Below, piece by piece: positions 1-9,016 of a stretch of 64,000 nucleotides of DNA. This DNA is from Pontibacter beigongshangensis. GTDB lineage: Bacteria > Bacteroidota > Bacteroidia > Cytophagales > Hymenobacteraceae. The translations under genes were made by a program, and so were the position numbers. A model generated the notes under the pieces. That model was not told where the DNA came from. It saw only the letters and a list, made by a program, of their open reading frames with translations, and made no database searches. The stretch spans positions 1 to 64,000 of the forward strand of contig NZ_VFSD01000006.1 in assembly GCF_014332515.1 (NCBI RefSeq). Direction: 5' to 3'. Each line of letters begins with the position of its first letter. Position 1 is the stretch's first letter.

Positions 1-32
1 TCTTTATTTTATACAGACTTAAATCATACAGA

Positions 33-692
33 ATGAGAAAAATACTACTATTGTTGCTTGCCTCTTCCTTGGCAGTGAGCCTGACAAGTTGCGATAAAGA
101 AGAAGCTGTTTCACCCAATATTTTCCCTTCTGAGGAGCAGTATCAAACCTTCCTGAGTAGAGAGGAACCATCTTTTAGCGGTACCATGGATGAAAAAATG
201 TTCAATTGGACATATGGCCATCGTAACTTTGAATTTGGTGGGACCTTTGTCAAAGGTACTCTAATGTGTGATGTCGGCACTGATAGAAAGCGGGGCTTCA
301 GTTTGAGTTCATCAGAAGCAGGAAAGTCTTTTACCCTTCATTTTCCTTCCTATAACTACAACTCAACAGAGGAAATTGACTGGGTATTTGAAGTTGGCAA
401 AAAGCAGTTCGGCCACCGAACAGAGGATTTTAGCCTTGTGATAGAAACTGATGGCAAATACTACTCTAGCGGTAATGATCCTAAAGCCAATCACATAGAG
501 ATAGTGAAGGTCGAGAAGTATGATGAGATCTGGCACGATGCTGAGGGAGTACCGTACGTGAATGATAAAAAATTGCGTATGTGGTTTAAGCTTGAGACTT
601 TGCTCTCATCCTGTGGCAGCTGTTCCGAAAAGGACTCTATTGAGGTGAAGGGGTTAATGATAGTTGAAGTGCCTTCTTTTGAAGGTAGCTGA
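33..692 (+). CDS. hypothetical lipoprotein
   Basis: A 219-residue protein that I do not recognise. It begins with a lipoprotein signal: positive MRK, a leucine-rich core and a lipobox ending in Cys20 (SLTSC), followed by acidic residues, so it should be lipid-anchored in the cell envelope. The rest looks like a soluble beta-rich domain; near the C-terminus a pair of cysteines (SSCGSCSEKD) could form a disulfide or bind metal. The gene stands alone at the window edge, so its operon context is not visible. Function unknown. Confidence 0.75.
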   Translation: MRKILLLLLASSLAVSLTSCDKEEAVSPNIFPSEEQYQTFLSREEPSFSGTMDEKMFNWTYGHRNFEFGGTFVKGTLMCDVGTDRKRGFSLSSSEAGKSFTLHFPSYNYNSTEEIDWVFEVGKKQFGHRTEDFSLVIETDGKYYSSGNDPKANHIEIVKVEKYDEIWHDAEGVPYVNDKKLRMWFKLETLLSSCGSCSEKDSIEVKGLMIVEVPSFEGS

Positions 693-839
693 TGTTGACT
701 CTGCAACCGCCGCCCGGAGCGTGTGCAGCAAGCTATACGGATAATTACCATTGTTGTGAACAGAAGGAGCGGGCGTCAATTAAAGTGGTGTTTTCTCTGA
801 AACGGCCTGCTTCTCCGTATACGCCCTAAAACCCTTTCT

Positions 840-1322
840 ATGAAACTGACAGAGAAAAATACGTTTTGGCAGGCGATCGGTATGGGAGCCATTGCGGGCA
901 TGCGCTCCATGTCGGCCCCTGCCCTTATCAGCCACCACCTGCACAACAAGCCTTCCTACATGCTGGCAGGAAGTCCGCTGCGGTATTTGCAGCACAATTG
1001 GGTTGCAGCCGGATTAAAAGTGTTGGCTGCCTCAGAACTGGCCGGCGATAAAATGCCTCAAGCCGCTGACCGGATCATCTGGCCATCGCTGGCAGCACGC
1101 GCTGCCTCTGGCGCCTTGGTAGGAGCCACCGTTTTTGCCACCCACAGGCAGAAGCCGCTGGTGGGGGCACTGGTTGGGGCAGCAGCGGCCATAGCAGCCA
1201 CCTACGCCAGCTTTTACGGTCGAAAAGCCCTGGGCAACCACACCAGCCTGCCCGATGCCGCCTGGGGTGCAGTAGAAGATGTGATCACGATTGGCGCCGG
1301 CTGGGCTATCTCGAGAGGGTAG
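840..1322 (+). CDS. DUF4126-family membrane protein
   Basis: A 160-residue small membrane protein. The opening (WQAIGMGAIAGMRSMSAPAL) with its glycine-rich GAIAGMRS motif, the repeated Ala/Gly-rich hydrophobic segments (about residues 85-100 and 108-128) and the closing DAAWGAVEDVITIGAGW are features I associate with DUF4126 proteins, which are integral membrane proteins of unknown role. It has 147 bp of non-coding DNA in front and no close partner gene. Confidence 0.7.
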   Translation: MKLTEKNTFWQAIGMGAIAGMRSMSAPALISHHLHNKPSYMLAGSPLRYLQHNWVAAGLKVLAASELAGDKMPQAADRIIWPSLAARAASGALVGATVFATHRQKPLVGALVGAAAAIAATYASFYGRKALGNHTSLPDAAWGAVEDVITIGAGWAISRG

Positions 1323-1821
1323 CGGCAGGCTTTGGTTGCGCCATGTGGGCCGGCAGCTTGGCACGAGAGGAGTAAAGCCTGTTTTTGGCACCCAGGCGGC
1401 CCTTAGGTTTGCGTGTTCCTATATTTCTGAAACTGATGTGGCCGGTCTTCCGGCATCTGAAAGAAGGGAGGCCGGGCCACAGGCTCCTGAGCTACTTTTT
1501 AAATGGAGGTGAGGCGGCAGCTTTTAGGCCTGCCTTGGCGGGCAATCATGCACCAGGCTAATTCCGGAAATTGTGTTGCAGGCTTTATAAACCAGTGTTT
1601 CCAGGCAATAATATGGCAGCTTTTATGATTTTTTTCAGTTGTCCTAAACTACTGACCTTTAGTGGGCTAGGCTGCCGGGTGGCAATCTGGCGGATTTTCA
1701 GCTCCTGCTTCAGCCAATGGTTGAGGCATTTTTTTTCTATATTTAGCAAATCAAGTACCATCCTGAAACCTCAAAAGGAAACCGAATTCCTTACCCGATA
1801 CCGCATTTTTAGATAAATCGA
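1323..1821. other. non-coding gap
   Basis: No convincing gene in this 499-bp stretch: the short ORFs on either strand show no recognisable domain. A TATATTTA at 1738-1745 is one base off the Bacteroidetes -7 consensus TAnnTTTG and could start transcription of the gene at 1822, but no -33 element is evident. Confidence 0.4.
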
Positions 1822-2463
1822 ATGGAAAACCTGATCAGAATACATGTGCCGATATCTGTCTCCTACCCGGCCCTGGAAGGGGTGCTGAAGCAACAGATGC
1901 AAGGAGAATATATTCCGAAACCGCAGCCAGGTGCCACCGAATCGCCTTATGCCCAGATTCTGGATGTGGGTATTGCAGGCAGCAGCGCCGGAGCCAACAC
2001 GATTATCCTGCATGTAAAGCTGAGAATTCTTCGCACCATTATGAAGCGCGACCAGGTGGACCTGTATACCGTGGCAACTGTTGGCTACGACAACGCCTCA
2101 CAGCATCTGTTTGTCCGGCAGTTTAAGGTAGAGTCCAAGACCACCAGCAGCTTTTACAATATCGGCCTGGAAACGCTGGTAAACAAGGTGGCCTATAACC
2201 AGATTATCCAGCGGACACGCGTGAGCCTGAAAGACATTATCTCGGCGCAACTACAGAAGGCAAATGCGCTGCTGAAAGACGGTCTCAACGTAAAGGGACT
2301 GAAACTGCTGGGTGCCGTAGAGCAGGCACTGGTACAGGACATCGCACTCCACACAGATAAAGTGACGCTAACCTTCGAGCTACAAGCCAATGTGGAAGCG
2401 GAGGTTTTCGACCTGGTTAGCCTGATGCCTCCTAAGAAAACCCAGGTGAATGAACTGACCTGA
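1822..2463 (+). CDS. hypothetical protein, DUF4403-like
   Basis: A 213-residue soluble protein without signal peptide or membrane segment. Its alternating hydrophobic pattern and the way it opens (IHVPISVSYPALEGVLKQQM) resemble part of the DUF4403 family (tubular lipid-binding-like folds), but it is about half the usual length of that family, so the assignment is tentative. It ends 225 bp before the convergent hemH gene. Function unknown. Confidence 0.6.
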   Translation: MENLIRIHVPISVSYPALEGVLKQQMQGEYIPKPQPGATESPYAQILDVGIAGSSAGANTIILHVKLRILRTIMKRDQVDLYTVATVGYDNASQHLFVRQFKVESKTTSSFYNIGLETLVNKVAYNQIIQRTRVSLKDIISAQLQKANALLKDGLNVKGLKLLGAVEQALVQDIALHTDKVTLTFELQANVEAEVFDLVSLMPPKKTQVNELT

Positions 2464-2629
2464 GTCGGCCTCAGTGCCAGCACGCTCGGTTGCCAAAGGT
2501 CGGTTGCTGGTTGTAAAAAGCTGATCCTTCTTGAAGTTCGCTCCGGTCATTCATTTGCAGATCTTCTCATCTTCAAATCCCCAAATGGAATTATTAGCAC
2601 ATCAGCACAATAATCCATTAGCACATTAA

Positions 2630-2686
2630 CCAAATTATTCGGATGAAAATGCCCTCCCGGAGGCAGATTTCCTGCTGCTGCCCCTG
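2630..2686 (-). repeat. composite repeat, copy 1
   Basis: First of 18 copies of the short interspersed element. Read on the minus strand: a (CAG)-like tract, then CCTCCGGGAGGGC, then TTTTCATCCGAATAATTTGG. It sits between the convergent 1822 gene and hemH. Confidence 0.8.
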
Positions 2687-2688
2687 AG

Positions 2689-3744
2689 CTAAGCCACCGC
2701 CTGGAGCCGGGCAGACCTGATGGCCTTGGAAGTCACCAGTTCCTGCAGGCACTCAATCCAGAGCGGGCTGTCGTTCAGGCTCTCCACCAATTGCCAGTGG
2801 GTGCCACCATGCGCCTCGAAAAGCTCTTTGTACTCATGGCCAACTTCTATGGTCGTCTCCAGGCAATCGGCTATAAACGAGGGCGCAAATACCAGGGCCT
2901 TTTTAATTCCTTTTGCACTAAGATCTTTGATCGTGTCTTCGGTGTAAGGCTGTATCCAGGGCGAGCTGCCGAGCCGCGACTGAAAGCAGACGGTGTAGTT
3001 CTTCGCGGCGAGGCCCAACTGGGCGGCCAGCAGGCGGCTGGTTTCGTAGCACTGCGCCCGGTAACAGAACTGGTTGGCCTGGGTAAAGGAGCTCGTGCAG
3101 TGGGCCTGGTCGCAGCTGGTTACGCCGTCGTCTTTGTGCAGCTGTCGCACCGGCAGGCCGTGGTAGGTAAACACAACGTGGTCGTAGGTGGCAGCCTCCA
3201 GGTATTTTCGGCCCAGGGCAGCAAACGCTTCCGTAAACTTAGGCTCAGACAGAAAGTTGTTCACAAACCGCATCTCCGGAATCTCCTGCCAGCTTTTCAC
3301 CAGCTCCATCACCTTCTGCTGTACGGAGCCCGTAGTAGCCGAGGCATATTGCGGGTAAAGGGGAAGCACGATGAGCTTCGATACTTTTGCTGCCTTGAAC
3401 CGCGCCAAAGCATTTTCGATAGACGGGCTCTGGTACCGCATCGCCAGTTGTACGTCATATGCCTCGCCCAGGGCCTTTTGCAGTAGTTCCTCTACACGAT
3501 ACCCATAAACTTTCAGCGGAGAACCCTCCGGAGTCCACAGCTCCTGGTAAATTTTGGCCGATTTAGGTGCCCGCGTAGGCGCGATAACCAGGTTTACCAG
3601 CAGCCACCTGTTCAGGTACGGAATATCCATTACCCGTTCATCCATCAGGAATTCGCGGAGGTATTTTCTTACATCCGGCACCGAAGCGCTGTCGGGGGTG
3701 CCCTGGTTCACTAATAACACGCCTGTTTTACCTATATGACTCAT
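2689..3744 (-). CDS. hemH: ferrochelatase
   Basis: Inserts Fe2+ into protoporphyrin IX, the last step of protoheme synthesis, needed here for the b- and c-type cytochromes encoded nearby. The 351-residue protein has the family signatures: LLVNQGTPDS at the start, the catalytic His195 in FTYHGLP, and APSFIADCLET with the conserved Glu296. It carries four cysteines in a short insert (Cys211, 216, 227 and 232) right after the catalytic His, an arrangement that could hold a disulfide or metal site. It is divergent from hemN and has a CRP/FNR-type box 51.5 bp upstream of its -7-like element, suggesting co-regulation with the respiratory genes. Confidence 0.95.
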   Translation of the reverse strand: MSHIGKTGVLLVNQGTPDSASVPDVRKYLREFLMDERVMDIPYLNRWLLVNLVIAPTRAPKSAKIYQELWTPEGSPLKVYGYRVEELLQKALGEAYDVQLAMRYQSPSIENALARFKAAKVSKLIVLPLYPQYASATTGSVQQKVMELVKSWQEIPEMRFVNNFLSEPKFTEAFAALGRKYLEAATYDHVVFTYHGLPVRQLHKDDGVTSCDQAHCTSSFTQANQFCYRAQCYETSRLLAAQLGLAAKNYTVCFQSRLGSSPWIQPYTEDTIKDLSAKGIKKALVFAPSFIADCLETTIEVGHEYKELFEAHGGTHWQLVESLNDSPLWIECLQELVTSKAIRSARLQAVA

Positions 3745-3767
3745 GGTAGGTTTTTCTGATTTGGGTG

Positions 3768-3832
3768 CAAAACAAGTTGTTTCGTCGCGAAACCGGAATG
3801 AGGCGTGTCAGCCAGGAAAGTGACCTTCGTCA
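3768..3832 (-). promoter_or_regulatory. hemH promoter with CRP/FNR-type box
   Basis: Box TGACCTTCGTCA at 3821-3832, centre 3826.5. On the minus strand a -7-like TTGTTTTG (3775 down to 3768) starts 51.5 bp from the box centre, the class I spacing seen at other promoters of this window. The same 12-bp box sequence occurs upstream of ccoNO. Confidence 0.6.
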
Positions 3833-3860
3833 TCAGTCCCGTATGCTGGGTGTAACCAGA

Positions 3861-4090
3861 GCAGGAGCAGCATCAGCAGCTACAGAAGCTCTGGAGGGGC
3901 TTTTTCATTAGCATAATTTGGTTGTTGATTGCTGATTGTTAATTTTTGTTGGTTGGGTGGCTGACTTATTTAATGTTGCATGGCTGGTAGAAAAGGGCTC
4001 TCTTTTTGCCATATGGTGGAGGACCTGGTGGTCGGGATGCACAGACCCAAAGCTGTGCAGAAATCCCGCTCATCCTTCCATCCTGAAAAT
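3861..4090 (+). repeat. composite repeat copy 2 plus ~200-bp element
   Basis: A CAG-rich tract (3861-3880) leads into CTCTGGAGGGGC and TTTTTCATTAGCATAATTTGG-like sequence (core 3889-3921). The following ~170 bp (gcatggctgg, agctgtgcagaaa, gctcatccttc are landmarks) recurs in inverted orientation at 24322-24504, next to another copy of the core. No coding potential is conserved between the two. Confidence 0.75.
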
Positions 4091-4134
4091 CCGGATTCAG
4101 ACAATAAGACTTTCCATCATGCATTGCCAAAAAA

Positions 4135-4169
4135 CCTCTGGAGGGGGTTTTTCATTAGAATAATTCAGG
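4135..4169 (+). repeat. composite repeat, copy 3
   Basis: CCTCTGGAGGGGG followed by TTTTTCATTAGAATAATTC. Lies in the hemH-hemN divergent region, 29 bp before the hemN regulatory box. No CAG tract in front. Confidence 0.8.
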
Positions 4170-4197
4170 AGCGGAGCTTGGTTTTAGCTGGTTTCGC

Positions 4198-4262
4198 TGA
4201 TGAAGGTCAATAAATTTCCCGCTCATTGTCATTTCTACTGCACGCCATGCTACCGAAATTTG
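4198..4262 (+). promoter_or_regulatory. hemN promoter with CRP/FNR-type box
   Basis: Box TGATGAAGGTCA at 4198-4209. A -7-like GAAATTTG begins at 4255, exactly 51.5 bp from the box centre. The identical GAAATTTG serves at norB. The hemN start codon follows about 48 bp downstream. Confidence 0.6.
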
Positions 4263-4309
4263 CACTATTCAAAATCGAATACCTTTTTCAACTTAGATAA
4301 TTGCCGGAG

Positions 4310-5680
4310 ATGGATTTACAGAAAGAAGACTTGATAAGAAAATACAATGTGCCTGCCCCCCGCTACACCAGCTACCCCACCGTGCCTTACTGGGATACCC
4401 ATGTGCCGGAGGCCAGCCAGTGGATGCAGGTGGTGAAGCGGACATTTTCGGAGTCTAATGCCGAGAAGGGGATTAGCCTGTACCTGCACCTGCCTTTCTG
4501 CGAAGTGCTCTGTACCTACTGTGGCTGCAACAAGCGCATCACCAAAAACCACGGAGTAGAAGACCCCTATATCAAGGCCATTTTGAGTGAGTGGCGGCTT
4601 TACCTGGCGCAGTTTCCAGAGAAGCCCATCATCCGGGAGCTCCACCTGGGCGGGGGCACGCCCACGTTTTTCAGTCCTGAGAACCTGCGCCTGCTGCTGG
4701 AGCAACTCTATGCCGATGCCGAACTGCACCCCGAAAGAGAATTCAGTTTTGAGGGGCATCCCAACAACACCACCACCGAGCACCTGCAAACGCTTTACGA
4801 CCTGGGCTTCAGGCGGGTGAGCTACGGCATCCAGGATTTCGACCAGAAAGTGCAGCTGACCATAAACCGCATTCAACCTTACGAGAACGTGGAACGCGCC
4901 ACGCTGGAGGCCCGCCGCATCGGCTACGAATCGGTTAACTTCGACCTGATTTACGGCTTGCCTTACCAGACGCTGAAAAGCGTAGGCGAAACCATCGACA
5001 AGGTGGCGCAGCTTATGCCCGACCGGATCGCTTTTTACTCTTATGCCCACGTGCCCTGGGTAAGCCCCGGCCAGCGCAGCTACACCGAAAAAGACCTGCC
5101 CGACAATGCCGAGAAACGCGCCCTTTACGAACTTGGCCTGGAGAAATTTAAAACGCTCGGCTACACCGATATCGGCATGGACCACTTTGCGCTGCCGCAG
5201 GACTCGCTCACGCTGGCGCTGCAGAACAAAGAGCTGCACCGCAACTTTATGGGCTACACCACCTGCCAGACAGACCTGCTCATTGGCTTGGGCACCTCCT
5301 CAATCAGCGATGCCAAATATGCCTACATGCAGAACCTGAAGAAGGTGGAGACTTATAAGGAAAGCGTGTTGAAAGGCGAGATGGCGATTCTGAAGGGCCA
5401 TTTCTTAACCGACGAAGACCTTACGCTGAAAGAAGCCATACTCGATATCGCCTGCAAAGGAGAGCTACGGCTGACCGAAGAAATACTGCAAACGCTGGAT
5501 GCGGATGCCTTGGTGGAGCTGGAGAACTTTGAGGCGGAGAAACTCATTTTAAGAACCAATAATCTACTGCAGGTAACAGACCTGGGCAAAGCGTTTATCC
5601 GCAACATCTGCAAGGTTTTCGACCGGAAACTGAAGCAGGTGGTAAAAGACAACGAGCAGGTATTCAGCAAAGCCATTTAA
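4310..5680 (+). CDS. hemN: oxygen-independent coproporphyrinogen III oxidase
   Basis: Radical-SAM enzyme that decarboxylates coproporphyrinogen III without O2, allowing heme synthesis under anoxia. The 456-residue protein shows VPAPRYTSYPTVPYWD near the N-terminus and the CX3CX2CXC cluster motif (FCEVLCTYCGC) that binds the [4Fe-4S] cluster, followed by LHLGGGTPTFF. Full length for true HemN, unlike the shorter HemW proteins. I chose the ATG at 4310; an in-frame TTG at 4301 would add three residues. The upstream box and the terminator right after the stop make it a single-gene transcription unit. Confidence 0.95.
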   Translation: MDLQKEDLIRKYNVPAPRYTSYPTVPYWDTHVPEASQWMQVVKRTFSESNAEKGISLYLHLPFCEVLCTYCGCNKRITKNHGVEDPYIKAILSEWRLYLAQFPEKPIIRELHLGGGTPTFFSPENLRLLLEQLYADAELHPEREFSFEGHPNNTTTEHLQTLYDLGFRRVSYGIQDFDQKVQLTINRIQPYENVERATLEARRIGYESVNFDLIYGLPYQTLKSVGETIDKVAQLMPDRIAFYSYAHVPWVSPGQRSYTEKDLPDNAEKRALYELGLEKFKTLGYTDIGMDHFALPQDSLTLALQNKELHRNFMGYTTCQTDLLIGLGTSSISDAKYAYMQNLKKVETYKESVLKGEMAILKGHFLTDEDLTLKEAILDIACKGELRLTEEILQTLDADALVELENFEAEKLILRTNNLLQVTDLGKAFIRNICKVFDRKLKQVVKDNEQVFSKAI

Positions 5681-5727
5681 CCTTTAGCCAAAGTAACAGG
5701 ACCAGTTTTAAAATTCCTGAATAAACA

Positions 5728-5765
5728 ATGGGTGCGCCGGTTTAAAGACTGGTGCGCCCATTTTT
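5728..5765 (+). terminator. hemN rho-independent terminator
   Basis: An 11-bp stem (ATGGGTGCGCC with GGTGCGCCCAT, two G-U pairs) around a 12-base loop, followed by a run of T. Begins 47 bp after the hemN stop. Confidence 0.75.
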
Positions 5766-6025
5766 CATCTATCAGGCAAATACAATTAACAAAAGATGGC
5801 CGGGAGTAAAAAGGCTCTTCGGATCATGCCTGCAAATTCTCCGGAACAGAATGTCTTCCGGTCTATTACAAGTCCGTAGTTACCCTGCGGAAGACCATAG
5901 ACAGCAGCCGGGCCTAATCCTTACAAGTATTTTCCCAAATTCTGAAAGTTCTCTGATTCAGTAGATTATGAGGCTGAAATAAGTTGATATATACAAAAGC
6001 ATTAGCAACATCAGCAGCCATAACT

Positions 6026-6060
6026 GCTCCGAGGGGGCATTTTTATTAGAATAATTCAAG
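6026..6060 (+). repeat. composite repeat, copy 4
   Basis: GCTCCGAGGGGGC followed by ATTTTTATTAGAATAATTC; an AGC/CAG-rich tract (6004-6018) precedes it. The 5766-6118 stretch has no other recognisable feature. Confidence 0.8.
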
Positions 6061-6118
6061 ATGTCCTACACATCCTGAAATCCTGGCAGAGGCAAAATTC
6101 CTGAGTCATTCCAAAAAA

Positions 6119-6183
6119 TGATTTATATCACTTTTTAGAATGACATCTGTTCTTCTGCACCCAAAACGCACTTTCTACTTTTG
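6119..6183 (+). promoter_or_regulatory. ccoI promoter with FNR-type box
   Basis: Box TGATTTATATCA (6119-6130) is a near-ideal FNR core. A perfect Bacteroidetes -7 element TACTTTTG starts at 6176, 51.5 bp from the box centre, and the ATG follows 25 bp after it. Suggests activation at low oxygen. Confidence 0.75.
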
Positions 6184-6207
6184 TAAAATAACTTAACGAA
6201 AATTGAG

Positions 6208-8616
6208 ATGGAAGCCGCACTCCAAACCAATATTCAGACTTGTTATCATTGCGGGGATTCCTGTAACGATGAGCCGATTGTGGCGCACGACAAGGCCTTC
6301 TGCTGCGATGGTTGCAAAACTGTTTACGAACTCCTCGAAGAGAACAACCTCTGCACCTATTACAGCCTGGAGCAGACACCAGGCATTTCCGGTAAGCAAC
6401 CGCTCGCCGAGTCGCGCTTCGCTTACCTCGACGATGCCGGCGTAGAAACGCAACTGGTAAACTTCCGCAGCGACACCATCAGCAAGCTCACGTTCTATAT
6501 TCCGCAAATGCACTGCAGCTCCTGTATCTGGCTGCTCGAGAACCTGTTTAAGCTGAACCCCGGCATTTCGGAATCTACCGTTAACTTTATGCGGAAAGAG
6601 CTTTCGCTCACCTTCTTCCACCAGCAAACCTCGCTGCGTGAGGTGGTGCAGCTGCTGGCCCGCATAGGCTACGAACCAGCCATTACGCTGGCCGACACCG
6701 ATGGCAAAAAAACGACCAGGTACAGCCGCACCATCATCTATAAGCTCGGCATCGCCGGTTTCTGCTTCGGAAACGTCATGCTGCTGGCCTTCCCTGATTA
6801 CCTGGCCGTAACCAACAGCCTGCAGCGCAGCTTTGGCTCCTTCTTCGGATACCTCAGCCTGATTCTGTCTATCCCAGCCATGTTTTACAGCGCCCGTGGC
6901 TTTTTCACCTCGGCCATAGAGGGGCTGAGGCAGCGCATGGTCAACATCGACCTGCCGATTGCTACCGGCCTGCTGGCGCTTTTCTTTGTGAGCATTTACC
7001 AGATCGTTACAGGCACCGGCCCCGGCTACCTCGATTCCTTTACCGGCCTGGTATTCTTTATGCTGATCGGCAAATATTTCCAGCAGAGAACTTACGATAC
7101 GCTCTCCTTCGACAGAGATTATACTTCTTACTTCCCGGTATCGGTCACGGTGCTGAAAGACAACCAGGAGGAAGAATCCATACCGGTGCGTAACCTGAAA
7201 GTGGGCAACCGCATCCGCATCCGGAACCAGGAACTCATACCGGCCGATGCCATGCTGCTGCGCGGCACCGCCATGATCGACTACAGTTTTGTGTCGGGCG
7301 AGTCGGAGCCGGTGGAGAAAGTGGTAGGCGAGATTATTTATGCAGGCGGCCGCCAGGTAGGCGAGAGTGTGGAGTTGGAAGTAGTGAAAGAGGTATCGCA
7401 GGGCTACCTGACCCAGCTCTGGAACGACAGCGTGTTCTCGAAGCAGGAGCAGGCGCAGAACGTGGGTACCTACGCCAACGCAGCAGGCAAATGGTTCATT
7501 ATCGCCATTATGATTATTGCGGCTGGCACGCTGGCTTACTGGGTGCCACGCGACCTAACCATGGCCATGAACGCCTTTACCTCCGTGCTGATTATTGCCT
7601 GCCCTTGTGCCTTGTCGCTGGCTACGCCGTTTGTGCACGGCCATACGCTCCGGGTTTTCGGCAAAAACAAGTTCTTCCTCCGCAACACCGCTGTGGTAGA
7701 AACACTGGCAAAAATAGATACTGTGGTGTTCGATAAAACCGGCACACTCACCGAGCCGAGCGCTGCCGAAGTCACTTACAAAGGCAAGGCGTTGACTCCG
7801 GTGCAGGAGCAAAACATCAAATCTGTACTGAGCCACTCCACGCACCCGCTCAGCCAGCGCATCTTCCAGAGCATGCCCGGCACAACAACTTCTGTGCAGA
7901 ACTTTAAGGAATATGCGGGCAAAGGCTTGGTAGGGGAGGCGAACGGGCAACTGGTGCGTCTCGGCTCGGCGGCCTACCTGGGAATAAACGCTGCCAATGC
8001 GCACGACAACTTGCAAACGGCCGTGTATGTGTCGGTAGATGGTGTGCTCCTGGGCTACTACACTTTTTATAACGTATATCGCGAAGGCCTGACAGATATT
8101 CTGGAGGGGCTGCAGGATAAAAAGATTGCGGTGCTCTCCGGCGATAACGACCACGAAACCGAACGCCTGCGGGAGCTGCTGGGAGAGAAAGCCTCGCTCA
8201 ATTTTAACCAGTCGCCCATGCAGAAGCTGGAGTACATTCAGCAGCTAAAGCAGCAACAGCAACGGGTGCTGATGGTGGGAGATGGCCTTAACGATGCGGG
8301 AGCCCTGAAGCAAAGCCACGCCGGCATAGCGCTCACCAACAGTATCACCAACTTTTCGCCGTCCTGCGACGCCATTCTGGATGCCACCGCCTTTAACAAA
8401 CTGAGCAAATTCCTGGCCTTTTCCCGGAAAACGATGAAGATCATCCTGGCCGCATTTGCGGTGTCGCTTTTCTACAACGTTATTGGTCTGACGTTTGCTG
8501 TGCAAGGGCTTTTCACGCCTATTGTCTCGGCCATTATCATGCCTATCAGCACACTCAGTGTAATCGTCTTCGCCTCCCTTTCCGTTAAAATTGCCGCCAA
8601 ACGCGCCGGCCTATAA
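6208..8616 (+). CDS. ccoI: cbb3-oxidase copper-translocating P1B-type ATPase
   Basis: Membrane ATPase that supplies copper for the CuB centre of cbb3 oxidase. The 802 residues contain an N-terminal Cys-rich metal-binding region (CYHCGDSC, FCCDGCKTV), a heavy-metal-associated domain with Cys103-X2-Cys106 (MHCSSC), membrane helices, the ion-binding Cys465-Pro-Cys467 motif, the SGES actuator loop, the phosphorylated Asp509 in DKTGTLTE and GDGLNDAGAL. The double Cys-rich N-terminus is typical of the CcoI/FixI branch. It heads the cco gene block, 56 bp ahead of ccoS, and is preceded by an FNR-type promoter. Copper specificity is inferred from family and context. Confidence 0.93.
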   Translation: MEAALQTNIQTCYHCGDSCNDEPIVAHDKAFCCDGCKTVYELLEENNLCTYYSLEQTPGISGKQPLAESRFAYLDDAGVETQLVNFRSDTISKLTFYIPQMHCSSCIWLLENLFKLNPGISESTVNFMRKELSLTFFHQQTSLREVVQLLARIGYEPAITLADTDGKKTTRYSRTIIYKLGIAGFCFGNVMLLAFPDYLAVTNSLQRSFGSFFGYLSLILSIPAMFYSARGFFTSAIEGLRQRMVNIDLPIATGLLALFFVSIYQIVTGTGPGYLDSFTGLVFFMLIGKYFQQRTYDTLSFDRDYTSYFPVSVTVLKDNQEEESIPVRNLKVGNRIRIRNQELIPADAMLLRGTAMIDYSFVSGESEPVEKVVGEIIYAGGRQVGESVELEVVKEVSQGYLTQLWNDSVFSKQEQAQNVGTYANAAGKWFIIAIMIIAAGTLAYWVPRDLTMAMNAFTSVLIIACPCALSLATPFVHGHTLRVFGKNKFFLRNTAVVETLAKIDTVVFDKTGTLTEPSAAEVTYKGKALTPVQEQNIKSVLSHSTHPLSQRIFQSMPGTTTSVQNFKEYAGKGLVGEANGQLVRLGSAAYLGINAANAHDNLQTAVYVSVDGVLLGYYTFYNVYREGLTDILEGLQDKKIAVLSGDNDHETERLRELLGEKASLNFNQSPMQKLEYIQQLKQQQQRVLMVGDGLNDAGALKQSHAGIALTNSITNFSPSCDAILDATAFNKLSKFLAFSRKTMKIILAAFAVSLFYNVIGLTFAVQGLFTPIVSAIIMPISTLSVIVFASLSVKIAAKRAGL

Positions 8617-8672
8617 ACCACACAGACCCTGCAGGAATAATTTTTAACTCTCAACTCTTAACTAAAACGGCC

Positions 8673-8864
8673 ATGTTCATCATCTTTTTATTAATCGGGA
8701 TAAGTGTGCTGGTGGCTGCCGGCTTCCTGGGCGCTTTTCTGTGGGCTGTCCGCTCAGGCCAGTACGACGACGACTATACACCCGCCGTGCGGATGCTGTT
8801 CGAAAACGAGGTCGGTGGCAGCAACAAGCCTGCAGGCAATAAACCACCAGCCAGGCATACCTGA
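8673..8864 (+). CDS. ccoS: cbb3 oxidase assembly protein CcoS
   Basis: A 63-residue protein with one N-terminal membrane helix (FIIFLLIGISVLVAAGFLGA) and the family hallmark WAVRSGQYDD, followed by a short soluble tail. CcoS is needed for cofactor insertion into cbb3 oxidase. Its place between ccoI and ccoNO supports the call. Confidence 0.9.
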   Translation: MFIIFLLIGISVLVAAGFLGAFLWAVRSGQYDDDYTPAVRMLFENEVGGSNKPAGNKPPARHT

Positions 8865-8892
8865 TGCTGCTGATGACAATCACCACCAAAGC

Positions 8893-8957
8893 TGACCTTC
8901 GTCATCTTTCAGGAATTCTGATTTTTTCAAATTTGCATGATAATACCAATAGTATTT
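8893..8957 (+). promoter_or_regulatory. ccoNO promoter with CRP/FNR-type box
   Basis: Box TGACCTTCGTCA at 8893-8904. At the class I distance of 51.5 bp (8950) stands TAGTATTT, a weak match to TAnnTTTG, so the core promoter is less certain than the box. A GGAGG Shine-Dalgarno at 9003-9007 lies ahead of the ATG at 9017, unusual for this phylum, and would suit strong translation. Confidence 0.5.
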
Positions 8958-9016
8958 AAGTAAGAAATCATCAAATCAACACATTATTTCAATCAATTAA
9001 ATGGAGGACACCGCAC

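Noticed and set aside
3936-4213. Short ORFs within the ~200-bp repeat, with similar peptide fragments at 24238-24498
   Set aside because: The matching peptide piece (PKAVQK) is in register for only a few residues and the frames differ elsewhere; the similarity is due to the DNA repeat.
4316-5239. Long minus-strand ORFs opposite hemN, nrdJ, pta and others
   Set aside because: They mirror GC-rich codon usage of clear genes on the other strand and have no domain of their own.
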